A program made the translations under genes and the position numbers. From Paenibacillus mucilaginosus 3016 (GTDB taxonomy: Bacteria; Bacillota; Bacilli; Paenibacillales; NBRC-103111), in NCBI RefSeq assembly GCF_000250655.1, contig NC_016935.1, forward strand, positions 2,808,001-2,872,000: DNA of 64,000 nt, given 5' to 3'. This document shows, piece by piece, positions 8,650 through 18,489 of the stretch. The notes below the pieces were generated by a model. The model ran no database searches. It saw only the letters and a list, made by a program, of their open reading frames with translations, and was not told the DNA's origin. How positions within the stretch are numbered: the first letter of the stretch is position 1; each line of letters begins with the position of its first letter.

Positions 8650-10338
8650 ATGGAGAGAACATTTTGGAAAGAAGGCGTCGTGTACCAGATCTATCCGCGC
8701 AGCTTCATGGACAGTGGCGGCGATGGAATAGGCGATCTGAAGGGCATCCTCTCGAAGCTCGATTACCTGAAATATCTGGGCGTGGACATTGTGTGGCTGA
8801 GCCCGGTCTACAAGTCCCCGAACGACGACAATGGCTACGACATCAGCGATTACTGTGCGATCATGGACGAATTCGGTACGATGGCCGACTGGGAGGCGCT
8901 GCTTGAGGGCCTTCATATAAGAGGCATGCGCCTGATCATGGATCTGGTGGTGAACCACTCCTCCGACGAGCATGAGTGGTTCGTGGAGTCCCGGTCGTCG
9001 AAGGAGAACAATCCGTACCGGGATTATTATATCTGGCGGCCGGGCAAGCCGGACGGGACCGAGCCGAACAACTGGCTGTCGTTCTTCGGGGGTTCGGCCT
9101 GGGCGTATGACGAGGGTACGGGGGAGTATTATCTTCACCTCTTCACGAAGAAGCAGCCGGACCTCAACTGGGAGAATCCGAAGCTGAGGAAAGAAGTCTA
9201 CGGCATGATGAGCTTCTGGCTGGAGAAGGGCATCGACGGCTTCCGGATGGATGTCATCAACTGCATCTCGAAGACCGAAGGGCTTCCTGATGCAGGTACG
9301 GCACGGTATGCCTGGGGCGGGGAACACTTCCTGAACGGTCCCCGGATCCACGAGTACCTGCAGGAGATGAACCGCAGTGTCCTGGCCGGCCGGGACATCA
9401 TGACCGTAGGGGAGATGCCGGGGGTAACGCCGGAGGAAGCCGTGCTCTATACGGATCCGGAGCGGCGCGAGGTTCATATGGTCTTCCAGTTCGAGACGAT
9501 GGACATCGATACGGCACCGGGGGGCAGCGGCAAGTGGAGCCTGAAGCCCTGGGAGCTGCGCGACCTGAAGGCCGTCACGACCAAATGGCAGACGGAGCTG
9601 CACGGGAAAGGCTGGAACAGCCTCTACCTGAACAACCACGACCAGCCCCGGATGGTCTCCCGCTTCGGCAGCGACGGGGCGCTGAGGAAAGTATCCGCCA
9701 AGCTGCTGGCCACCTTCCTTCATACGCTGCAGGGCACCCCGTACATCTATCAGGGCGAGGAGCTCGGGATGACGAACGTGCGGTTCCCCTCCATCCAGGA
9801 GTACAAGGACGTGGAGACGCTGAACTTCTACCGGGAAGCTGTGAACGAATGGGGATGGACACCTGAACAGGCGATGGCCTCAATCTACGCCAAGAGCCGG
9901 GATAATGCGCGTACGCCGATGCAGTGGGATGACAGCGCCAATGCGGGCTTCACGACAGGAACACCATGGATCGGCATTCATCCCAATTACACAGAGATTA
10001 ACGCGAAGGAAGCGATGGCTGATCCGGATTCGGTCTTCCACTATTACCGGCGGCTGATCGGGCTGCGCAGGGAGCACCCGATCATGGCTTACGGGGAGTA
10101 TCGCCTGCTTCTGGAGGATCACCCGCAGATCTATGCCTATACGAGGCAGCTGGAGAGCGAGCAGTGGCTTGTGATATTGAACTTCTCCGAAGGGGAAGCA
10201 CGGTTCGAGTCGCCGGAAGAGCTCAAGGGTGCCGAAGGGCAGCTGATCATTGCGAACTATCCGGCCGATCCAGGGATGCCGGCATCCGGCATCACACTGC
10301 GGCCTTACGAAGCGCGGGTGTACCGGCTGAAGGGATAA
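8650..10338 (+). CDS. Alpha-glucosidase, GH13 (oligo-1,6-glucosidase type)
   Basis: Cytoplasmic alpha-amylase-family enzyme of 562 residues with no signal peptide. Start ATG 8650 follows TCCGGAGG by 9 bp, and MERTFWKEGVVYQIYPRSF is the usual family N-terminus. The four GH13 regions are present: DLVVNHSSDEH, GFRMDVIN (nucleophile about D201), VGEMPG (acid/base about E255) and NNHDQPR (about D331). The residue after the nucleophile is Val, which in GH13_31 enzymes marks alpha-1,6 rather than alpha-1,4 preference (family knowledge). This fits the neighbouring GH66 dextran enzymes. It would cleave glucose from the non-reducing end of imported isomalto-oligosaccharides. Trehalose-6-phosphate hydrolase is a related alternative but fits the context less well. 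Confidence 0.93.
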   Translation: MERTFWKEGVVYQIYPRSFMDSGGDGIGDLKGILSKLDYLKYLGVDIVWLSPVYKSPNDDNGYDISDYCAIMDEFGTMADWEALLEGLHIRGMRLIMDLVVNHSSDEHEWFVESRSSKENNPYRDYYIWRPGKPDGTEPNNWLSFFGGSAWAYDEGTGEYYLHLFTKKQPDLNWENPKLRKEVYGMMSFWLEKGIDGFRMDVINCISKTEGLPDAGTARYAWGGEHFLNGPRIHEYLQEMNRSVLAGRDIMTVGEMPGVTPEEAVLYTDPERREVHMVFQFETMDIDTAPGGSGKWSLKPWELRDLKAVTTKWQTELHGKGWNSLYLNNHDQPRMVSRFGSDGALRKVSAKLLATFLHTLQGTPYIYQGEELGMTNVRFPSIQEYKDVETLNFYREAVNEWGWTPEQAMASIYAKSRDNARTPMQWDDSANAGFTTGTPWIGIHPNYTEINAKEAMADPDSVFHYYRRLIGLRREHPIMAYGEYRLLLEDHPQIYAYTRQLESEQWLVILNFSEGEARFESPEELKGAEGQLIIANYPADPGMPASGITLRPYEARVYRLKG

Positions 10339-10557
10339 GGACGAAGGGGGACGTGCAGGGATTAGGGTAACCGGCTGCAGCGGACCGGTCGGAGAGGATT
10401 TCAAAGGCGAGTTCCTCCATACGGTCCGCCTGTCCGGCCCCCCTGTATCCTGAGGAAAGGAGAGACGGCGGAACCGCGGAAGAGATCAGGCAGCGGCGAT
10501 AAGCGATCAGACTGCCATAACGCGGGTTTGAAATGAGTGACAGGGATAGCGAACCAA

Positions 10558-10573
10558 ATGAAAGCGCTAACCG
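10558..10573. promoter_or_regulatory. cre site (CcpA catabolite control)
   Basis: ATGAAAGCGCTAACCG contains TGAAAGCGCTAACC, which fits the 14-base cre consensus TGWNANCGNTNWCA at 13 positions. It ends 50 bp before the ATG of the sugar-binding protein, where bound CcpA would block or shadow its promoter. This is the strongest intergenic cre in the window and implies glucose repression of the glucan importer. Confidence 0.75.
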
Positions 10574-10623
10574 AGACGCAGGACAAGCAGGATCTGCACA
10601 ACGACATTAGGGGGACGACACAG

Positions 10624-11922
10624 ATGAAACGGACCATACCGACGAAACAACTGAAGAAAAAGGCAGCGGTATTCGCAGCAGCCGGCCTATTGGCGGCGGG
10701 ATCCATCCTGTCCGGCTGCGGAGCCGGGACCCAGGCGCCGGCTGCATCTCCGGCCGACAAGCAGGGCGCCGCCGACGGAGGCAAGGTCAAGCTCCAGTTC
10801 TTCCAGAACAAGCCCGAGGCCAAAGTCTCCTTCGACGCCCTGATCCGGAAGTTCAACGCTGCGAATCCGGGTATTGAGGTGACACAGGTGAACGTGCCGG
10901 ATGCCGAAACCGTGCTGAAGGTGAATGTGGCGAAGAATGAGGTGCCGGATATTGTCGGCATGGGAGCCACCGACACGTTCGCGTCGCTATCCAAGAGCGG
11001 TACGTTCCAGGACCTCTCGGGCCACGAAGGGGTGAAGACGGTCCAGCCGGCCTACATCGACATGGTCAAGAAGACGACCGGAACGGCCGAGCTGTACGGC
11101 ATTCCGCTGACATCGAACGCCAACGGCATCATCTACAACAAAGCGCTGTTCGCCGAGCTTGGCCTGACGGTCCCGAAGACGTGGGACGAGCTGATGGCCG
11201 CCGCAGAGAAGATCAAGACGGCGGGCAAGGTGCCGTTCTACCACACCTTCAAGGACTCGTGGACGACGATGATCTCCTTCAACTCTCTGGCGTCGAACCT
11301 CCAGCCGGAGAACTTCATCGAGGACCGCAAGGCCGGCAAAGGAACGTTCGCTGAAGGCTACAAGGAAATCGCCGAGAAGCAGCTGAAGCTCGTCGAGCTT
11401 GGTCATAAGGACCAGAACGGCAAGGGCTACGGGGACGGCAATACGGCCTTCGCCAAGGGGGCTGCCGTCATGTACCTGCAGGGCGTCTGGGCGATCCCCG
11501 AGATCCTGAAGGCCAATCCGGCGATCGAGCTGGGCTCGGTCCCGTTCCCGGCTTCGAATGATCCGGCCAAGAACAAGCTTGTCTCGGGGGTGGACACGCT
11601 GCTCGCGGTCTCCAAGACGACGAAGCACAGCAAGGAAGCGGCCGCCTTCGTCTCCTTCCTGCTTCAGCCGGATAACGTGAAGCAGCTCATCACCGAGCAG
11701 AAGTCCTTCTCCGCGGTACAAGGTGTTGCCCAGGACGACAAGAATGTTACCGGCCTGAACGCCGCCTTCGAGGACGGGCAGCTCGTGGACTTCGCCGACC
11801 ATGCCATCCCGGGTACGATGAAGATCGATACGATCATCCAGGAGTACTACTTCAAGAAAGACATGGCGGCGTACCTGAAGAAGCTCGACAGCGAATGGGA
11901 GAAAGTGCAGTCCCGCAAGTAA
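10624..11922 (+). CDS. Sugar-binding lipoprotein of an ABC importer (glucan oligosaccharides)
   Basis: Family-1 binding protein of 432 residues. Start ATG 10624 follows AGGGGG; upstream in-frame codons to 10537 are rejected because the signal peptide begins here. The leader MKRTIPTKQLKKKAAVFAAA ends in the lipobox ILSGC (Cys32), followed by an Ala/Pro-rich linker. It is the first gene of a binding protein-permease-permease operon with gaps of under 100 bp, followed directly by the large GH66 enzyme. The ligand is inferred to be an isomalto- or cycloisomalto-oligosaccharide. A cre site precedes it. Confidence 0.92.
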   Translation: MKRTIPTKQLKKKAAVFAAAGLLAAGSILSGCGAGTQAPAASPADKQGAADGGKVKLQFFQNKPEAKVSFDALIRKFNAANPGIEVTQVNVPDAETVLKVNVAKNEVPDIVGMGATDTFASLSKSGTFQDLSGHEGVKTVQPAYIDMVKKTTGTAELYGIPLTSNANGIIYNKALFAELGLTVPKTWDELMAAAEKIKTAGKVPFYHTFKDSWTTMISFNSLASNLQPENFIEDRKAGKGTFAEGYKEIAEKQLKLVELGHKDQNGKGYGDGNTAFAKGAAVMYLQGVWAIPEILKANPAIELGSVPFPASNDPAKNKLVSGVDTLLAVSKTTKHSKEAAAFVSFLLQPDNVKQLITEQKSFSAVQGVAQDDKNVTGLNAAFEDGQLVDFADHAIPGTMKIDTIIQEYYFKKDMAAYLKKLDSEWEKVQSRK

Positions 11923-12015
11923 CACACGACATGCATGCTTGCTAATAAAAAAAGGGGCAAGCAGGGGGAGCGGCAGGCTGCCGCCCCTCCCGCAGCCTTA
12001 TCGGAGGATGGAGCC

Positions 12016-12882
12016 ATGGCCCGGCAGCGATCGGTATTTTATCTCATGACGGTTCCTGCACTACTGTTGTTCTTTACGTTTCATACGATTCCGGTCATCC
12101 AGGGAATCTTCTACTCGTTTACGAACTGGGATGGCTTCAGTCCCTCGTACGATTTCATCGGGATCAAGAATTACCTCAGCGTCTTTCAGGACGGCGATGT
12201 GCTGAATTCGTATCTGTTCACCTTCAAATTCGCGGTGCTGACGACCCTGCTGGTCAACGCGCTCAGTCTCCTCATCGCCCTCGGACTTAACGCGAAGATC
12301 AAGCTCCGCCAGTTTTTCCGCGGAGTCTACTTCCTGCCTAACGTGCTCAGCGTGCTCATCGTCGGGTATATCTTCAACTACTTGTTCTCGAACGTGTTCC
12401 CCGTATGGGGGGCGAAGACGGGCATCGAGGCGCTCTCAGGCAATCTGCTCGGCAGTATGGAGTACGCCTGGATCGGTATCGTGATTGTGGTTGTGTGGCA
12501 GTCGCTCGCTTTTAACTCCATCTTGTATCTCGCCGGATTGCAGACGATCTCCGAGGATCTCTATGAGGCTTCGAGTCTCGACGGGGCCGGCCGGTGGAGG
12601 GAATTCTGGAGCATCACGTTCCCGCTCATCGCGTCCTTCTTCACGATCAACATGGTCCTGTCCCTGCGCAGCTTCCTCCAGGTCTTCGACCAGATTATCG
12701 CACTGACCGGAGGCGGGCCGGGCAGGGCCACCCAGTCGATCGCCCACCTGATCTATACGGGCGGCTTCCAGGGCCAGGAGTTCGCCTACCAATCCGCGAA
12801 TTCGGTGATCTACCTCATCGTGATTGTCGGCATCTCCTTCGTGCAGATCGCATTCTTACAGAAACGGGAGATGGATATGTGA
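12016..12882 (+). CDS. ABC sugar importer permease (MalF/UgpA type)
   Basis: Integral membrane protein of 288 residues with six predicted membrane segments. It has the EAA loop EASSLDGAGRWREFWSITFP, which docks the ATPase. ATG 12016 is chosen because GGAGG lies 8 bp upstream; an in-frame ATG at 11935 would add 27 charged residues but has no ribosome site. It is the second gene of the importer operon, and its TGA overlaps the next ATG by one base (TGATG). No ATPase gene is nearby, so a shared MsmK/MsmX-type ATPase is expected (family knowledge). Confidence 0.92.
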   Translation: MARQRSVFYLMTVPALLLFFTFHTIPVIQGIFYSFTNWDGFSPSYDFIGIKNYLSVFQDGDVLNSYLFTFKFAVLTTLLVNALSLLIALGLNAKIKLRQFFRGVYFLPNVLSVLIVGYIFNYLFSNVFPVWGAKTGIEALSGNLLGSMEYAWIGIVIVVVWQSLAFNSILYLAGLQTISEDLYEASSLDGAGRWREFWSITFPLIASFFTINMVLSLRSFLQVFDQIIALTGGGPGRATQSIAHLIYTGGFQGQEFAYQSANSVIYLIVIVGISFVQIAFLQKREMDM

Positions 12883-13700
12883 TGCAAAAGAAGACGAATT
12901 GGACGGCGACTTTCCTGATCGCCTTCGGGACCTTGTTCATTCTGTTCCCGCTGTATATGACGGTCTCCATCGCGCTCAAAACACCCGAGGAGATGGCCGA
13001 GTCGCTGTTCGCGCTGCCGACGGGCTTTCACCTCAGCAACTTTACGAAGGCCATCGAGCTCACGAATTTCTTCCAGGCGTTCAAGAACAGCACGGTCATT
13101 ACGATCGCCACGGTCTTGTTCACCCTGCTGACGAACTCCATGGTGGCTTACGCCGTAGCCCGGAATAGGAGGGAGAAGTTCTTCAAAGGGGTCTACTATT
13201 ACTTCATCAGTGCCCTGTTCATCCCGTTCCCGATCATCATGCTGCCGATCATGCAGCTCACGACGGCACTCCGGATGAATAATCCGTCAGGACTGATCGT
13301 CCTCTACATCGTGTATGGGCTTGCCTTTAATATTTTCGTCTATGTGGGCTATATCAAATCGATTCCGAAGGAGCTTGAGGAGGCGGCGATCGTGGACGGC
13401 GCGTCGATCTGGGGCACGTTCTGGCGGATCATCTTCCCCCTGCTCGGTCCGATCAATGCCACGGTGGGGATCCTGACCTGCCTCTGGGCGTGGAACGACT
13501 TCATGCTTCCGCTCATCATCCTGGGCAAGCCGGAGATGGCCACCCTGCCGCTCGTGCAGTTCGTCTTCCAGGGGCAGTTCAGCACGGATTTCAATCTCGC
13601 GTTTGCGTCCTACCTCATGGCGCTTTCACCGATGGTGATCCTGTATCTCATCGCTCAGAAGTGGGTGATTAACGGAGTAACGCAGGGTGCAGTCAAATAA
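12882..13700 (+). CDS. ABC sugar importer permease (MalG/UgpE type)
   Basis: 272 residues with six membrane segments. It starts at ATG 12882 inside the TGATG junction with the previous permease gene, so translation is coupled. The EAA loop reads LEEAAIVDGASIWGTFWRII. It ends in QKWVINGVTQGAVK, the usual end of this subfamily. With the preceding permease it forms the membrane channel for the ligand of the 10.6 kb binding protein. Confidence 0.92.
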   Translation: MQKKTNWTATFLIAFGTLFILFPLYMTVSIALKTPEEMAESLFALPTGFHLSNFTKAIELTNFFQAFKNSTVITIATVLFTLLTNSMVAYAVARNRREKFFKGVYYYFISALFIPFPIIMLPIMQLTTALRMNNPSGLIVLYIVYGLAFNIFVYVGYIKSIPKELEEAAIVDGASIWGTFWRIIFPLLGPINATVGILTCLWAWNDFMLPLIILGKPEMATLPLVQFVFQGQFSTDFNLAFASYLMALSPMVILYLIAQKWVINGVTQGAVK

Positions 13701-13722
13701 GGCTCTGCCGCAGGGCGGGGAG

Positions 13723-13750
13723 GGGGCGTACAGACGCCCCTGCCTTTCTC
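13723..13750 (+). terminator. Weak terminator or attenuator after the importer operon
   Basis: GGGGCGT (13723-13729), loop ACAG, ACGCCCC (13734-13740), then TGCCTTTCTC. The stem is strong but the T run is broken, so partial read-through into the GH66 gene 40 bp downstream is likely. Confidence 0.4.
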
Positions 13751-13789
13751 TATCAAGGACAGTTCAACTACATTAAGGAGGCTGACGTT

Positions 13790-16700
13790 ATGCAAAAGAG
13801 GTTCCAAAGCAGGAAGCCGGACCGGAAGGACCGGCAGCTGAAGAAAAAGATCGGACTCAGCGCCGCAGCGGTGCTGGTGGCGGTTCAGGGCTTTGCCCCG
13901 CTGGTATGGGGCAGCAGCGCCGTCACCGTACAGGCGGAGGCCCAAGCCGCAGGTCGGAAGGCACAGAACCTGCCGGCAAAGCCGCTTACTGCGATAACCA
14001 TCGGCAAGGCGCGCTATGCTCCGGGGGAGAAGGCGGCGTTCACGCTGAGCTTCGAGCAGGGAAGCGGATGGAGCGGGAAGATCCGGATGGAGATCTACCA
14101 GGCGAATACGCTTGTTGCCGCAGGAAAGAAAGCGGTTGCAGTCATGCCGGGTACCAACAGCGATCTGACGGTGGAGTGGCAGCCGCCCGCGGATGATTTC
14201 CGGGGCTATCTCGCCAAAGCATGGATCGAAGGCCGTGAAGACCAATTTGTAACCGCTGCCCTGGACGTATCGAGCGACTGGACGCATTTTCCTCGCTACG
14301 GGTTCGTTGGGGAATTTTCGCAGGAAACGCCGGAGCAGAGCGATGCGAAGATGAAGCAGCTGTCGCAGGAGTACTATCTGAACGGCTACCAGTTCTATGA
14401 CTGGATGTGGCGGCACGATGTCTCGGTGTATTCGAAGACGAATGCGGACGGAACGCCGGTACGGGATGCGCAGGGGAATTTTGTTACCGCTCCCATAGAG
14501 GCTTCGACCTCCTATCCCGACCTGCTGGGAAGGACGCTGTATCCGCTGTCGGTGAAGCAGCAGGTGGCCTCCGCCCAGAAATACGGCTCGGCCGCCATGG
14601 CCTACGAGATGAACTATGCGGCGCGGGAGAATTACCAGGCGTTCGGCGTGAAGCCGGAGTGGGGGCTGTATAAGAAGACGGCACCGACGCCTCCGGACCC
14701 GGGGAAGGATCAGGTGGGCTTCTTCTTCGACGGCGTGAAGCCGAAGCCGACCGGGCTGTATCTGCAGGACCCGGGGCACCCGGATTGGCAGTCCTACATT
14801 ACGAAGGAATACAACCGCGCGGTCAATGAGTTTGGCTTCGACGGCATCCATCTGGATCAGTGGGGCGCGAACGACAACGACTACCTGCTCGATTATTACG
14901 GCCGGAAGCGGTATTACTCGCTGGACTACAGCAAGCTGATCGGCGCGACCAAGGCATCGCTTGAGGGGAACCATGCGGACAAGGCTCATGTGGCGTTCAA
15001 CATGGTCGGAGGCAATGCCGGGTACAGCACCGTGACCGATCCGCAGACGAAGACGGACTTTGATTACAGCGAGCTCTGGCAGGACATGAACCTGTACAAG
15101 GACGTGCAGAAGGTCGTTTACGATACTCGCAGCAAGAACGGCGGCAAGGCGATGGTCATTGCCGGCTACATGAACTACAAGGAAGCGGCCGGCATTCCTT
15201 ACAGCGCTTCGGAGGCCCAGGATGTGCCGAAGACGCTGGCATTCCAGTCGCGGATCGGCAAGTCGCCGAGCTGGGTAGGGGACTTCGGCAAGAAAGACGA
15301 AGATGCGATCGTCTTCAACGTCCATGTGCCGGCGGCCGGCGAGTACGACCTCACGCTCCGCTACGGACACGGCAACAGCGGAGGGAATCCGGAGGGACGT
15401 TTATCCGTGAACGGCAGCGTGGCGGTTCCGAGCATCCCGTTCGACGAGTTCACGGATTGGGGCAACCCGGTGGCGGAGAAGACGGTAACGGCGCAGCTGC
15501 AGCAGGGGAAGAACGAGATCAGGCTCCAGCTGAATTCGAATGACCTGTGGCTGAACGTGAGGGAACTCGAGGTGAGCGTGAAGTCCGCCGACGCTGCGGC
15601 ATTCGGGCAGACGGTTCAGGCCGTGTTCGCCGAACTCGTCTCCTGCAAGGTGGATAACTACGGAAGGGTGTACTATTTCGAAACCCAAGGCGATTATGTC
15701 GAGTTCGAGGTCGATGCCGCAGCAGCCGGTGAACAGGAGCTGATCTTCAGCTACGGCGCCGCTTCGCAGGCGGTAGAGCGGGCATTGGATGTCAACGGGG
15801 AGAAGCTGGCGCCGGTTTCCTTCGCTCCGACCGGGAGCGTCACCGAGTTCAAAGAGGGAGCAGCGGTTAAGGTGCCGCTGAAGCAGGGGACGAACACCAT
15901 CCGGCTGATGGCCGAAGGAAGCGATCCCGGCTTGAACCTGCAGTATCTGCGGATGGGGGACAGCTACTACATGGCCGAAGCGGCCAAGACCGGCTGGGCT
16001 CCTACGCAGGAAGCGCTGATCCGCCGGGTGCCGGCATCGCCGGAAACGGGCGGTACGGGCTACATCGACGGCTTCCGCCAGCAGGGCGACTTCGTCCGGT
16101 TCAAGACGGCTCCTGTGGAGACTGGGGATGGTGAGCAGGAGCTGATCTTCACGTACAGGAACCCGGGAGCGGCGGCGGAGCGGGTCGTCTACGTTGACGG
16201 CCGCAAGGCCGGCACCTTGACGTTGGCACCGACCGGCGAAGCGTGGCGGACCGCCATCCTGCCGGTGCGGTTCGCGGCCGGTCAGGCCTCCCGCGAGGTG
16301 ACGGTGAAGATGGAAGCGGAGACGGCCGCCGGGGCGATCGCGCTGGATCGGCTCGAGGTGCAGGGACAGCCGCTGCAGGCAGAGGAAGCCCTGACGGGCT
16401 GGGAGCCGGTGGTGCCCCGCAGGAGCAGCGTGGAGGCCGTGCCGGCGAAGACGGACAACTTCGGCCGCAAGGGCCAGGCCTTGATCTTCGAGGTGGACGT
16501 GACGGAACCGGCGGAGACGCTGGATTTCACCTACCGGACCGGGAACAACCCGGTGCTGTCCGTGGAGATCGACGGGCAGACGGTCGACGGTGCGGCCGCC
16601 TTCCCGGCGACCTCCGGCGGATGGGACGGGGCGATGGCCGTGAAGACGGTCCGGACGCCCGTAGCCCCCGGCAAGCATACGGTGAAGGTGACGATGGAGT

Positions 16701-18268
16701 CCGACGGGCAGTACATCAACCTGAGCTCGCTGGCCATCGGGCGGGACGAGTACGGCATCGAGCAGGCGGCCCTGATTCCGGCGCCTCCAGCGGACGCGGT
16801 ACAGCCGGTTACCGGCTATGCGGGCGGCTTCGACCAGGACGGGGATGTGGTCACCTTCGAGACGTGGGTGCCTGAAGCGGGAGAGTACCGGCTCGCCTTC
16901 CGCTATGGTTCGGATGCGGCCTACACCGTAACGAGGGACGTGTATGCGGGGGACGGCGAGGGGCGCACGATTTCCTTTGCGCCGACGGGTCACAACAGCT
17001 GGGGCAGCGCAGAGGTGAACGGCGTGGTGCTGCAGGCCGGCTCGAATGCCATCGCAATCCGTGTGAACGGAGCGGATGACGAAGGAATCCGTCTGGATCA
17101 TCTCAAGCTGAGCTCCGCGGAGAATACCCGGATTTATGAGGCGGAGAAGGCGAACGTGACGCCGGCCATGGAGCTCTACAAGGATACGGTGCTGAACTTC
17201 GGTCATATCGGCGACGAGGTCTCCTTCGATGTGGAGGTGCCGCAGGACGGCGAGACGTCCATCATCTACACCTATTCGAACGCCGGACCGACGACCTACC
17301 GTTCCGTCTATGTGGACGGGCAGCGTTCTCCGGATCCCGGCGGCCAACCGGGCCGGGTTACATTCGAAGGCACCGGAGGGAGCGAGAAGTACAGCGAGGA
17401 CGGCTACTTCGTCATCCCGCACCTGACCGCAGGCAAACACCGGATTACACTGAAGATGGAGGAAGGCGACGGCAAAGGCAGCATCAACCTCCGTGCCGCG
17501 ACGCTCGGCTATTTCAACGAACCGTCCCTGCGCCTGATGGATGCCGGTCTTGCGGCGATGGGCGCCACCCATATCGAAGTCGGTACGGCTGAGAAGATCG
17601 GGAACGGCCCGAACCTGATCGCCCACGAATATTTCCCGAACCGGAGCAAGAAGGTGCTGAATGGTACGAAGGAGACGCTGAAGGAGTACTACAAGTTCTT
17701 TGCGGCTTACGAGAACCTGCTGTTCGACAGCAGGGAGGACCTGCAGGCTTCCATCGCAGTAAGCAAGGATGGGGCAGCGGTGCCCCTTAGCCGAGACGGC
17801 GCCAAACATACATTATGGTACACCGTCCGGAAGAATGCGGATAACAAGGGCTTCGAGCGGTATGATGTCCTGCATCTGGTCAATCTGCTGAACAATGACG
17901 ACAACTGGCGGAACGCTGCAAGCGAACCCGCCGTGCAGCAGAACCTGCAGATCACGTATCCGATCGGAATCCGGGAGAAAGAGGCGAAGAAGCTCAAAGT
18001 GTACGCAGCCACCCCGGATGCGCAGCACGGCCTGTTCAAGGAGCTGAAATACAAGTGGAGCGGAACGAATCTGGTGATCGATCTGCCGGACCTCTCCTAC
18101 TGGTCGATGATCTATATTGACCGTGAACCGCAGCAGAACAAGGTAGACCGGATCTTCAGGAATGAGGCGGGAGCCAGCGGACATGAAGGCGGCGAAGGCC
18201 AAGAAGCGGGCGAAAGCGGCAGGCTGCAGGGTACCGTGCCCGGCAGACGGGCCGGGCTCCAGGAGTAG
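13790..18268 (+). CDS. Secreted GH66 enzyme, cycloisomaltooligosaccharide glucanotransferase type, with about six inserted CBM-like modules
   Basis: 1492 residues, start ATG 13790 after TAAGGAGG. The Sec signal peptide is about residues 1-52. An N-terminal Ig-like domain (about 66-160) leads into the GH66 barrel with nucleophile D356 (GFDGIHLDQWG) and acid/base E428 (DFDYSELWQD). Their spacing of 72 equals that of the characterised CITase pair D270/E342 (from memory of that family). Near residue 480 the barrel is interrupted by about six beta-sandwich modules of CBM6/CBM35 type, each with elements like YVEFEVDAAAAGEQELIFSY, a VYVDG strand and a closing GTNTIRLM/INL strand: about 484-598, 608-727, 737-858, 876-983, 1003-1109 and 1115-1241. 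The catalytic domain and its C-terminal beta-domain resume at about 1243-1450 (HEYFPNRSKK onward). Known CITases carry one such insert. The last 42 residues are Gly/Glu/Arg-rich and look unlike the family end. It should act on dextran outside the cell, forming cyclic isomaltooligosaccharides. Confidence 0.9.
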   Translation: MQKRFQSRKPDRKDRQLKKKIGLSAAAVLVAVQGFAPLVWGSSAVTVQAEAQAAGRKAQNLPAKPLTAITIGKARYAPGEKAAFTLSFEQGSGWSGKIRMEIYQANTLVAAGKKAVAVMPGTNSDLTVEWQPPADDFRGYLAKAWIEGREDQFVTAALDVSSDWTHFPRYGFVGEFSQETPEQSDAKMKQLSQEYYLNGYQFYDWMWRHDVSVYSKTNADGTPVRDAQGNFVTAPIEASTSYPDLLGRTLYPLSVKQQVASAQKYGSAAMAYEMNYAARENYQAFGVKPEWGLYKKTAPTPPDPGKDQVGFFFDGVKPKPTGLYLQDPGHPDWQSYITKEYNRAVNEFGFDGIHLDQWGANDNDYLLDYYGRKRYYSLDYSKLIGATKASLEGNHADKAHVAFNMVGGNAGYSTVTDPQTKTDFDYSELWQDMNLYKDVQKVVYDTRSKNGGKAMVIAGYMNYKEAAGIPYSASEAQDVPKTLAFQSRIGKSPSWVGDFGKKDEDAIVFNVHVPAAGEYDLTLRYGHGNSGGNPEGRLSVNGSVAVPSIPFDEFTDWGNPVAEKTVTAQLQQGKNEIRLQLNSNDLWLNVRELEVSVKSADAAAFGQTVQAVFAELVSCKVDNYGRVYYFETQGDYVEFEVDAAAAGEQELIFSYGAASQAVERALDVNGEKLAPVSFAPTGSVTEFKEGAAVKVPLKQGTNTIRLMAEGSDPGLNLQYLRMGDSYYMAEAAKTGWAPTQEALIRRVPASPETGGTGYIDGFRQQGDFVRFKTAPVETGDGEQELIFTYRNPGAAAERVVYVDGRKAGTLTLAPTGEAWRTAILPVRFAAGQASREVTVKMEAETAAGAIALDRLEVQGQPLQAEEALTGWEPVVPRRSSVEAVPAKTDNFGRKGQALIFEVDVTEPAETLDFTYRTGNNPVLSVEIDGQTVDGAAAFPATSGGWDGAMAVKTVRTPVAPGKHTVKVTMESDGQYINLSSLAIGRDEYGIEQAALIPAPPADAVQPVTGYAGGFDQDGDVVTFETWVPEAGEYRLAFRYGSDAAYTVTRDVYAGDGEGRTISFAPTGHNSWGSAEVNGVVLQAGSNAIAIRVNGADDEGIRLDHLKLSSAENTRIYEAEKANVTPAMELYKDTVLNFGHIGDEVSFDVEVPQDGETSIIYTYSNAGPTTYRSVYVDGQRSPDPGGQPGRVTFEGTGGSEKYSEDGYFVIPHLTAGKHRITLKMEEGDGKGSINLRAATLGYFNEPSLRLMDAGLAAMGATHIEVGTAEKIGNGPNLIAHEYFPNRSKKVLNGTKETLKEYYKFFAAYENLLFDSREDLQASIAVSKDGAAVPLSRDGAKHTLWYTVRKNADNKGFERYDVLHLVNLLNNDDNWRNAASEPAVQQNLQITYPIGIREKEAKKLKVYAATPDAQHGLFKELKYKWSGTNLVIDLPDLSYWSMIYIDREPQQNKVDRIFRNEAGASGHEGGEGQEAGESGRLQGTVPGRRAGLQE

Positions 18269-18291
18269 ACGCGGGCCAAGCGATGTGCACC

Positions 18292-18320
18292 TGCCGGGAC
18301 GGATGGATTCCGTCCCGGCA
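18292..18320 (+). terminator. Perfect 12-bp hairpin between the two GH66 genes
   Basis: TGCCGGGACGGA (18292-18303) pairs perfectly with TCCGTCCCGGCA (18309-18320) around a 5-base loop. No T run follows, so it is more likely an mRNA-stabilising or processing hairpin, or a factor-dependent end, than a full intrinsic terminator. Confidence 0.45.
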
Positions 18321-18489
18321 GAGCACTCCTTGGATGCTGCGCAGTAGAAGGCTTTGACCGGCGGTCACAGTCCGTTCCGCTGCCCGGCAATCATGGAAAG
18401 GAGGTGAGGGTGTTGAACTGATGGTAACAAGGGCAGGCAGATAAACAACCGTCCTGTCCGTACTTCATCTATCGAAAGGTGTGAAACTC

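Noticed and set aside
15401..17809. Antisense frame of about 800 codons opposite the CBM modules of the GH66 gene
   Set aside because: Mirror of the high-GC coding strand, Arg/Leu/His-rich, no signal or domain pattern. The same applies to antisense frames at 1539-3029, 3628-5286, 13655-15370 and 42811-44352.
18142..18268. Frameshift at the end of the large GH66 gene
   Set aside because: The 42-residue tail after IYIDREPQQN is odd, but the other frames do not continue the family either, so a simple frameshift is not supported.
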